A DNA stretch of 11,835 nt from assembly GCA_030634615.1 (NCBI GenBank), contig DAOWAL010000026.1:1-11835 (forward strand). Reading direction: 5' to 3'. The notes under the pieces are model-generated. The model was not told the DNA's origin. It searched no databases and saw only the letters and a list, made by a program, of their open reading frames with translations. Each line of letters starts with the position of its first letter. Within the stretch, counting starts at the first letter, position 1. The DNA comes from Candidatus Aenigmatarchaeota archaeon (GTDB taxonomy: Archaea; Aenigmatarchaeota; Aenigmatarchaeia; QMZP01; QMZT01). A program made the position numbers and the translations under genes. Below, piece after piece: positions 1 through 4,493 of the stretch.

Positions 1-1066
1 TATTTTTGTTGATTGTTCCATATATATTCCTGTTCATTTCTTTTATTTCGTAAAGAGATTCTATGGTTTCATCTGCTTTTAGGTTCTCAAGCGGTGTGTT
101 TCTGAGAGGTACAAAAAATTCCACGCTCGGTATACATCCACGTTTCATAAGTTCCGATATTCCCTTTCTGGTTGATTCTGTTTTCTCAATACCCGCCAAC
201 AGAACAGATGATGTTCTCCATTCGCCTGTTTTCCTTGCCCATTCGTCCATGAGATTATAATAAAATTCTTTCGGAATCTCCCCTTTATAAGGCATAAAAA
301 CTTTTCTCAGGTTGTTATCCCACAACTCTAAATTTAGTTGAAGTGATGTTATCCCATCATCACACATTTCGTTAACTAAATCTCTGATCTGACTCTTCGA
401 ATCATACGAAGGCATTGTTTCTAAATTTACCCATTTGACACTCTTCATATTCGCTACTTTTATGTATGGTTTTATTTTCGAATAGAACTCTTTGCCAGTA
501 ATTCTCCCATTTTCACCTTGAATCAGAGAACCTGTGTTTATTATTAGCCCTATGTTTTCATTACTTGATGATATTTCAAGTGACTCCTTTAACTCTTCAG
601 GTGAAAAAAACGGGACTGAGTATTTAGGAGAGCTACAGAATTTACATCCCTTATCAATATTTTTAAGTTCGCACCCAAAAAGTGTGGTTGCTACTGTGTC
701 ACCAAACTCATCCTTTATTATCGATGTAACGGATCTGCCGGTACTCGTCTTTTCTGTGCTCCATTCTTTTTCAGGTTTTATTGAGGATTTGCATGTGTAC
801 CCTGTACGTGTATCTACCAGTTTTCCGTCGTATTCTCTGAATTCTATTTGACTGTTATCAGATATGGAAGCCTTTATGTTAGTAATATATTTTCCTGAGA
901 AAACACTCAATGGCAAACCATTACAAACACTCGCTCTATTTGCTGTAGTGATTATGTTTTCGTTTTCTCCAACTAATTTAATTCCATATATTTTAGCCGC
1001 TCTTTTTATGTAAAGGTCGCCCACATCACTTAGCATTGAATCTGAGATGAACTGAACCACCCGCAT
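1..1066 (-). CDS. Radical SAM enzyme, biotin-synthase-related type (partial, C-terminus beyond the window)
   Basis: The minus strand is open without a stop from 1066 to the left edge, giving 355 residues. A cluster C132-x8-C141-x2-C144 (FGC...GCKFC) is followed by features of the BioB/ThiH/LipA-like radical SAM group: NTGS near residue 190, an N-L-E motif near 245 (QLNLELW) with R and K residues after it, LLAGIEKTE-type sequence near 290, and PLRNTPLEN near 320. Such enzymes cleave S-adenosylmethionine with a [4Fe-4S] cluster; the substrate cannot be read from the sequence. The spacing is unlike the usual CxxxCxxC, and about 130 residues precede the cluster. I chose ATG 1066 (MRVVQFISDS) as the first in-frame ATG after a stop; ATG 1036 is the next option. 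The good Shine-Dalgarno at 1087-1091 is 20 nt from 1066 and instead fits an out-of-frame ATG at 1079. The gene lies downstream of the AbrB ORF and tRNA-His and is probably co-transcribed. Archaeal lipoyl synthase-like proteins are an untested alternative. Confidence 0.8.
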   Translation of the reverse strand, partial: MRVVQFISDSMLSDVGDLYIKRAAKIYGIKLVGENENIITTANRASVCNGLPLSVFSGKYITNIKASISDNSQIEFREYDGKLVDTRTGYTCKSSIKPEKEWSTEKTSTGRSVTSIIKDEFGDTVATTLFGCELKNIDKGCKFCSSPKYSVPFFSPEELKESLEISSSNENIGLIINTGSLIQGENGRITGKEFYSKIKPYIKVANMKSVKWVNLETMPSYDSKSQIRDLVNEMCDDGITSLQLNLELWDNNLRKVFMPYKGEIPKEFYYNLMDEWARKTGEWRTSSVLLAGIEKTESTRKGISELMKRGCIPSVEFFVPLRNTPLENLKADETIESLYEIKEMNRNIYGTINKN

Positions 1067-1079
1067 ATTTTGACTTCAT
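1026..1079 (-). CDS. Possible 17-codon leader ORF overlapping the radical SAM start
   Basis: This short frame reads MKSKYAGGSVHLRFNAK then TGA. It starts 7 nt after the best Shine-Dalgarno site of the window (AGGAGGT, 1086-1092), so ribosomes should load here. It overlaps the radical SAM gene in the other frame: the long frame is +1 relative to it and is first met at ATG 1066, directly after the AAAA run of codon 4. It could be a leader peptide with translational coupling, the true start of a +1-shifted radical SAM gene, or a chance frame in front of ATG 1066. There is no homology evidence. Confidence 0.4.
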   Translation of the reverse strand: MKSKYAGGSVHLRFNAK

Positions 1080-1080
1080 A

Positions 1081-1389
1081 TTAATACCTCCTAAGTGATT
1101 TTCTAAAATCACTAGGGCCAAGACCGGGATTTGAACCCAGACCGGAGGCTCCACAAGCCTCTGTGCTGCCAGTTACACCATCCTGACCATTGTTAAAATT
1201 CAGAACTACGAAGTTCTTTCGTGTGCTGAATACGATCTCGATTTCCATAGCTTCTTCTAGACCAAAATTTTTCCGAACTACAGAAGGAATTGATATTCTT
1301 CCCTTGGAATCGATTTTGACCTTCCTTCTAATTAACCTTTCATTTTCATCTAAACCAGAAAAAGCGAATTTAGAATCTAGGCTAAACAA
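1081..1389 (-). CDS. AbrB/SpoVT-type DNA-binding protein whose frame runs through tRNA-His
   Basis: Residues 22-64 match the swapped-hairpin AbrB fold: RRKVKIDSKGRISIPS, then VVRKNFGLEEAMEIEIV, then a final strand ending near VVLNF. Such proteins are dimeric transcription regulators or antitoxins; no toxin gene is visible next to it. The AbrB fold is complete by residue 66. The remaining 36 codons are not protein-like: residues 68-91 are a translation of tRNA-His, followed by the hairpin and the downstream Shine-Dalgarno. The start used is TTG 1389, which has GGTGA 4 nt upstream (1394-1398). The frame is open further upstream to a TGA at about 1437 but offers no ATG or GTG. The alternative is entry from ATG 1438 by a +1 shift, which would give MRKQAIQFITRR as the N-terminus. 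I am fairly sure of the domain, and unsure of both ends. Confidence 0.6.
   Translation of the reverse strand: MFSLDSKFAFSGLDENERLIRRKVKIDSKGRISIPSVVRKNFGLEEAMEIEIVFSTRKNFVVLNFNNGQDGVTGSTEACGASGLGSNPGLGPSDFRKSLRRY
1086..1092 (-). promoter_or_regulatory. Strong Shine-Dalgarno site AGGAGGT
   Basis: AGGAGGT on the minus strand is complementary to the conserved CCUCC end of 16S rRNA and sits 7 nt before ATG 1079. It is too far (20 nt) from ATG 1066 of the radical SAM frame to be its ideal site. That conflict is why the start of that gene is uncertain. Confidence 0.7.
1094..1113 (-). other. Perfect inverted repeat just 3' of tRNA-His
   Basis: AGTGATTTT and AAAATCACT are perfect inverted 9-mers separated by 2 nt. 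As RNA this would be an 8-bp stem with a 4-nt loop. It starts 2 nt after the tRNA discriminator base and ends just before the AGGAGGT ribosome site. It could be a processing signal, an intrinsic pause or terminator without a T tract, or a structure controlling access to the ribosome site. The sequence is clear; the role is inference. Confidence 0.55.
1116..1188 (-). tRNA. tRNA-His (anticodon GTG)
   Basis: The minus strand folds as a full cloverleaf. The acceptor stem GTCAGGA pairs with TCTTGGC, including two G-U pairs. The D stem GTG/CAC (plus a T-G pair) has G18-G19 in the loop. The anticodon arm is GAGGC-TTGTGGA-GCCTC, giving GTG. The T arm is CTGGG-TTCAAAT-CCCGG. An extra G (G-1, position 1188) faces C73 (1116), the identity signature of tRNA-His. 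CCA is not encoded (C73 is followed by CTA) and there is no intron. The gene lies entirely inside the open reading frame of the AbrB-like gene on the same strand, beginning exactly at its codon 68. No convincing promoter of its own is visible directly upstream, so it is probably processed from the AbrB transcript. Confidence 0.95.
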
Positions 1390-1402
1390 ATCTTCACCGC
1401 AT

Positions 1403-1438
1403 CTACGCGTGATGAACTGAATCGCCTGTTTTCCTCAT
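1403..1438 (-). CDS. Possible 11-codon leader ORF with tandem His codons
   Basis: The frame reads MRKTGDSVHHA then TAG. Its ATG lies about 27 nt from the centre of a good TATA box, so the mRNA would be leaderless and begin at this codon. The last three sense codons are CAT CAC GCG (His-His-Ala). The AbrB frame downstream is in +1 relative to it. It resembles the leader at 1026-1079 in register (G-D-S-V-H against G-G-S-V-H). It may be a regulatory leader, the real AbrB start with a frame change at AAAA in codons 3-4, or chance. Confidence 0.35.
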   Translation of the reverse strand: MRKTGDSVHHA

Positions 1439-1461
1439 AGCAATCACTTATAAAATAAAAC

Positions 1462-1475
1462 TATTTAAACCTTTG
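1462..1475 (-). promoter_or_regulatory. TATA box and BRE of the AbrB/tRNA-His/radical SAM unit
   Basis: TTTAAATA on the minus strand (1462-1469), preceded by an A/G-rich BRE-like stretch (CAAAGG), is a good archaeal core promoter. Transcription should start near 1438-1440, at the ATG of the 11-codon leader. No other strong TATA element was seen before the radical SAM gene, which supports one transcript through the tRNA. Confidence 0.6.
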
Positions 1476-1480
1476 GTGGG

Positions 1481-1490
1481 ACAAAAACAT
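1481..1490 (-). terminator. Possible T-tract terminator after the 82-aa gene
   Basis: ATGTTTTTGT follows the stop of the 82-aa gene by a few bases on the minus strand. Archaeal RNA polymerase stops at T-rich tracts without a hairpin, but five T is weak. Confidence 0.25.
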
Positions 1491-1494
1491 GGTC

Positions 1495-1743
1495 TTAATT
1501 GTTGACAAACTCGCCGCTTTCGTTTTTGAAGTTATCAGCGTCTTCTTCGTCTATAAAGTCTATCCACTCTATTTGCGGTATTTCTTTTTCATCCATTGAA
1601 AGTAATACAGCGTCTAAGATCATGTGTTTTATTTCTTCCGGGTGTGCTTCAAAAAGTGCATCAACATCGAAATCTATAGATAACATTAGCTCTTTTATGA
1701 CCTTCTTCACATCTTTATCAATAGAGCGTTTTCCTATAGACAT
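1495..1743 (-). CDS. Small acidic hypothetical protein, 82 aa
   Basis: I do not recognise a family. The first 35 residues look helical with a charged N-terminus (SIGKRSIDKDVKKVIKELML). A short second helix follows near HMILDAVLLSM, and then a strongly acidic tail rich in D and E (WIDFIDEEDADNF). There is no signal peptide, membrane segment or cysteine, so it is likely a soluble cytoplasmic protein. The ATG has GGTGAT 5 nt upstream (1749-1754) and a TATA-like TATTTTAAG at 1782-1790, a coherent promoter plus ribosome site giving a short leader of about 15 nt. That makes it a real gene in my view despite its size. It lies 71 bp after the phosphoesterase on the same strand and just upstream of the AbrB unit; neither neighbour explains its role. 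Confidence 0.7.
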   Translation of the reverse strand: MSIGKRSIDKDVKKVIKELMLSIDFDVDALFEAHPEEIKHMILDAVLLSMDEKEIPQIEWIDFIDEEDADNFKNESGEFVNN

Positions 1744-1748
1744 ATCTA

Positions 1749-1790
1749 ATCACCAGTTATTCTGTTTATTTTACAAGTGAGCTTAAAATA
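1749..1790 (-). promoter_or_regulatory. Promoter and ribosome site of the 82-aa gene
   Basis: TATTTTAAG (1782-1790) is positioned for a start near 1758, and GGTGAT (1749-1754) ends 5 nt before ATG 1743. The pairing of both elements supports an independent transcript. Confidence 0.45.
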
Positions 1791-1814
1791 CTTTTCGGTC
1801 CAGAAAAAACTAAA

Positions 1815-2396
1815 CTAAACATCAAAGACCTTAACTTCCTGAGAAGGAAGTTCTACAATAGCAACTTTTCTGTATTCAGGCAAAGCTGCGTTTACGAAAA
1901 GTGTCCCTTTATGTTTTTCATATCCAGCTGCTTCGTGTATATGGCCAAAAACGTGCAGTATTGGACTAACTTTTATAACAGCTGCTCTTAGGTCCAAAAG
2001 ACCGGCATTACTCCCAAAATAGCTAATATCGAGCATATCGTAAGGCGGGTCATGCGTTACTAAGATTATTTTTTTTGGATCTATTCCCTTTGCCAGTTCT
2101 CCTATATGCGAATAATATCCAAAATCCACACCCAAGAAATGATATCCATCATACTCAACCACGTTATTTTTGAGAACAGAAACTTTCTTGTTATTGCTCA
2201 CAAGTTCATGGTCCCAGTTGCCGCGAATTACAAATGTTCTGAACTTTGTATTGTTAAGGGTTTTTGCCGCGAATTCCTCTGAAAGAAAATCGCCTGCATT
2301 TACTATTACATCTACTTTTTCTTTTTCTGCAAGTTTTTCTACGTTTTCAGCAAGTTTTTTGTCCCTGTGGTAATCGGAAACGCACAATATCTTCAT
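1815..2396 (-). CDS. Calcineurin-like metallophosphoesterase, 193 aa
   Basis: The motifs of the two-metal phosphoesterase fold are present in order. D8-Y-H10 is in SDYH, D36 is in NAGD, GNWD sits at 59-62 (usual form GNHD, with W in place of the histidine), TH115DPP follows, and GHIH is at 151-154. Proteins of this size and layout belong to the archaeal/bacterial small phosphoesterase group (COG2129-like). They hydrolyse phosphodiester or phosphomonoester bonds with Mn or other divalent metals; the substrate is unknown. The GNHD histidine normally helps protonate the leaving group, so its replacement may alter substrate range, although such variants exist in the family. I prefer ATG 2396 (MKILCVSDYH) over ATG 2405, because the TATA-like TTTTTTAA at 2421-2428 would place the transcription start at about 2398, making it leaderless. 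It is soluble and divergent from the YjbQ-family gene. Confidence 0.9.
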   Translation of the reverse strand: MKILCVSDYHRDKKLAENVEKLAEKEKVDVIVNAGDFLSEEFAAKTLNNTKFRTFVIRGNWDHELVSNNKKVSVLKNNVVEYDGYHFLGVDFGYYSHIGELAKGIDPKKIILVTHDPPYDMLDISYFGSNAGLLDLRAAVIKVSPILHVFGHIHEAAGYEKHKGTLFVNAALPEYRKVAIVELPSQEVKVFDV

Positions 2397-2477
2397 AAAA
2401 ATCATTTATCGTGTTTAAGGTTAAAAAATTAACCCCTATCATACAACTTATTATTTAGAATTATTCTATATTGTTTT
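2397..2477. promoter_or_regulatory. Divergent promoter region between phosphoesterase and YjbQ genes
   Basis: GGTTAA-AAAA-TTAACC at 2419-2434 is an inverted repeat containing the TATA-like TTTTTTAA for the minus-strand phosphoesterase. TTATTATTTA at 2449-2458 lies about 25 bp before ATG 2478 and probably serves the plus-strand gene. Both mRNAs would be leaderless. The inverted repeat could be an operator, but its arms are only 6 bp and AT-rich. Confidence 0.4.
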
Positions 2478-2894
2478 ATGAATAAAACAAAAACTTTTAC
2501 AATCCCAACAAAAGCGGGAACAGATGTTATAGATATAACTTCAGAAGTATCAAAGATTGTCTCGGATTCCAAGATAAAATCAGGGATTGCATGTGTTTTT
2601 GTTGCCGGTTCAACTGCTTCGATTTCCACAATAGAGTTTGAACCGAATGCTGTAAAGGACCTGAAAAGAGCACTTGATAAAATTGCTCCAGAAAACGGAG
2701 ATTATGAACATCATAAAACATGGGGCGATGATAACGGGTGTGCTCATGTAAGAGCTTGTTTCATGGGTCCAAGCAGATCGTTTCCATTCGAAGACAAAAA
2801 GCTTATTCTAGGTACATGGCAACAAATTGTATTACTAGACTTTGACACAAAGAATAGAGAAAGAAAGATAATAGTTCAGATAGTTGGAAAGTAA
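2478..2894 (+). CDS. yjbQ: UPF0047/YjbQ family protein
   Basis: The 138 residues match the family along their whole length. GSTASISTIEFEPN lies at 44-57, YEHHKTWGDDNG at 76-87, the H90-VRA box with GPS at 97-99, and LGTWQQI at 111-117, followed by an acidic residue D121. The family forms trimers with a conserved His-rich pocket; members have been called secondary thiamine-phosphate synthases because they can complement thiE mutants, but the physiological role is unsettled. The pocket sequence is usually N-G-H-x-H, and here it is N-G-C88-A-H90, so one of the conserved histidines is cysteine. The gene has a probable own promoter and ends 5 bp from the convergent MBF1 gene. Confidence 0.9.
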   Translation: MNKTKTFTIPTKAGTDVIDITSEVSKIVSDSKIKSGIACVFVAGSTASISTIEFEPNAVKDLKRALDKIAPENGDYEHHKTWGDDNGCAHVRACFMGPSRSFPFEDKKLILGTWQQIVLLDFDTKNRERKIIVQIVGK

Positions 2895-2899
2895 ATGAA

Positions 2900-3271
2900 C
2901 TACTCTAATGTTTCATATAGATTTATTCCGTAGAATCGCTGGATTTTTTTCATTGTCCTGTCATCCATTTTTGATCCGCCTTCTATACGTTTAAGAACTG
3001 ATGATGATATTCCCATTTTTCTCGCTGCTTCTTCCTGATCGAAATTTTTTGACTGTCTTGCGTTTCGTACTTTGGATGCAAAATCACTCACAAGAACTTT
3101 TTCTTCATCTAAATCTCCATAATCTGGTCTTTTTCTTACAAACAGTGTCTTTGGCTGCGCTCTTTCCTCGCCAAGACCAGAGCACATATTACATACTTCA
3201 AGCACTACACCATCTATTTCAGATTTTTTAGTACTAGAAACGTGCCTACCACAAACTTCACATTCGCCCAT
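2900..3271 (-). CDS. Archaeal multiprotein bridging factor 1 (zinc ribbon + HTH)
   Basis: The N-terminus carries a zinc ribbon C4-x2-C7 and C27-x2-C30 (GECEVCGRH and VCNMC). A charged linker follows, then a Cro/C1-type helix-turn-helix at about 64-116 (FASKVRNARQSKNFDQEEAARKMG, with SSSVLKRIEGG as recognition region). This is the domain order of archaeal MBF1, a general transcription coactivator-like and ribosome-associated protein. I use ATG 3271 because GAGGTGA lies 5 nt upstream; the GTG at 3280 falls within that ribosome site. At 123 residues it is rather short for the family, with little after the HTH. Its ribosome site lies just after the stop of the upstream membrane-protein gene (3286), so the two form an operon. 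Confidence 0.92.
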   Translation of the reverse strand: MGECEVCGRHVSSTKKSEIDGVVLEVCNMCSGLGEERAQPKTLFVRKRPDYGDLDEEKVLVSDFASKVRNARQSKNFDQEEAARKMGISSSVLKRIEGGSKMDDRTMKKIQRFYGINLYETLE

Positions 3272-3285
3272 GCTTTTCACCTCAA

Positions 3286-4434
3286 TTATTTACTTATTGA
3301 CATTTCAGCATCGGATATATCCCAGCTACCAGTTCCTGAGAATGTTATTGTGTTTGTTCCTTCGAAAACATCGTTTTCATCGAATTCTATTGTGTTTTCT
3401 CCTGATCTAACAGTTTGTATGCTTAGCTGGTTATTGTTTATCTTTATGTTCAAAACTCCCTGACGATAAGTGCTGTCAATGTTAAATGTTATTTGACCTG
3501 CTTTTCCTGATTTTAGAAGATTAATATTTGCTTCAGTCATTTCAAATTCTCTTTCCTTTGTGACACTTCCGCCAGCAATACTTATCTCAAATTCCACATC
3601 GTCTATTTCAAAAACATCATTTGATTTGAACGACAGTATGTTGTCGCCTATTTTTATGTAATTACCAATATCAGAATATTCAAATTCTTCTGTAACAAGG
3701 TGTTCTGGATTGGATGCAGTGTATATTTCATTTCCATTAAGTTTGACTATAATAACACCGCTCTGGCCCTTTGTTGTATAGAACTTGAGTGTTCCAAGGT
3801 TCCATGCTTCAATTTCATTTGGATATACTTTAAATGACATGAACTTCTCAGGACCATATTCACCTACAACTTTGAAATTGCCCAGATCATAGTATGTCGA
3901 TGCCCAGAAATAAAGTCCGGGACCACCTGCAGATATTTCAAGAACATTCGATTCCTTAACATCTTCAGCATCTATGTAAACATCATAGCTTCTCAGATTA
4001 GCAGTTTTTTCAAAGTATGTCTTCTCGTTCCACTTAACAATAAGATTACCGTAAAGGTTGCTTTCATCTATTCCAAAACTTATCTTAACATCACGCAAAT
4101 TGCTTAGGATGTTTCCGTCGACATTGATCTGGAATTCTTTAGAATCTGCTCCGAAATATCCCTGTGATACTTTAACTGAAGGCATTTCTTTTAATGTGTG
4201 CCCCTGAGATTGTCCAAGAGTAAACGAACCGAATCTTGCTGTTCTGGAAATCTGATTTTCAGATAGACCCACTTTTCCAATATCAAAAGAAGCTATTGAA
4301 TTAGAATTACCCTGAGTACCCGTGTCTGTTGATCCCCAGTTTCCCTCAGACCACTCTGCTAAAGGTGTTCCTATGAGTATCATAGCGCCTATAACAACAA
4401 AGGCAACAACCAAAAGAACGACAAATTCGTCCAT
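3286..4434 (-). CDS. Membrane-anchored protein with three beta-rich repeats, 382 aa
   Basis: I recognise no named family. Residues 4-22 form one hydrophobic segment preceded by acidic residues (MDEF), suggesting a signal anchor or pilin-like N-terminus with the rest outside the cell. A Ser/Gly/Thr-rich linker covers about 30-50. The remainder contains three diverged tandem repeats at about 100-190, 197-286 and 296-381. Each holds a strand pair ending G-x-[IL]-x-[VI]-[KN]-x-N (GNLIVKWNE, GVIIVKLNG, GVLNIKINN), then D-[IV] or DV and an N-x-[LI] strand (NVLEIS, NILSFK, NTITFS), and a closing acidic strand (DLGNFKV, EIDDVEFEI, DISDAEMSI). The pattern suggests three jelly-roll or Ig-like beta sandwiches, possibly for ligand or surface binding. 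There are no cysteines. A TATA box at 4454-4463 makes the mRNA nearly leaderless. The gene forms an operon with MBF1. Confidence 0.85.
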   Translation of the reverse strand: MDEFVVLLVVAFVVIGAMILIGTPLAEWSEGNWGSTDTGTQGNSNSIASFDIGKVGLSENQISRTARFGSFTLGQSQGHTLKEMPSVKVSQGYFGADSKEFQINVDGNILSNLRDVKISFGIDESNLYGNLIVKWNEKTYFEKTANLRSYDVYIDAEDVKESNVLEISAGGPGLYFWASTYYDLGNFKVVGEYGPEKFMSFKVYPNEIEAWNLGTLKFYTTKGQSGVIIVKLNGNEIYTASNPEHLVTEEFEYSDIGNYIKIGDNILSFKSNDVFEIDDVEFEISIAGGSVTKEREFEMTEANINLLKSGKAGQITFNIDSTYRQGVLNIKINNNQLSIQTVRSGENTIEFDENDVFEGTNTITFSGTGSWDISDAEMSISK

Positions 4435-4453
4435 AATAGATTATTAAGCTGTT

Positions 4454-4475
4454 GATTTAAATCTTTATTTTTATC
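4454..4475. promoter_or_regulatory. Shared divergent promoter with palindromic TATA element
   Basis: GATTTAAATC (4454-4463) is a perfect 10-bp palindrome between the divergent membrane-protein gene (ATG 4434) and Pelota (GTG 4494). On the minus strand it is at the right distance for a leaderless start. On the plus strand it would start at about 4486, and the adjacent TTTATTTTTA would give a start at about 4495. A single symmetric box may be used in both directions. Confidence 0.5.
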
Positions 4476-4493
4476 CAAAAGATAGATATAGTA

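Noticed and set aside
63..851. Plus-strand open frames of 65 and 105 codons
   Set aside because: They lie opposite the radical SAM gene, which is open for the whole stretch with family motifs; the plus frames have no start signals and no protein-like pattern.
1044..1063. Possible box C/D guide RNA from GATGAACTGA at 1046 and 1411
   Set aside because: A C-like and a D-like box are directly adjacent with no guide between them, and no second C'/D' pair at usual spacing was found.
1409..1428. The repeated 11-mer GATGAACTGAA as a mobile-element or attachment-site repeat next to the tRNA
   Set aside because: It does not match the tRNA sequence, is too short to be significant alone, and no integrase or genomic-island genes are present.
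2419..2434. GGTTAA-AAAA-TTAACC as a terminator hairpin
   Set aside because: It sits between divergent gene starts, where no transcript ends, and its AT-rich 6-bp arms contain a TATA-like element; a promoter reading is simpler.
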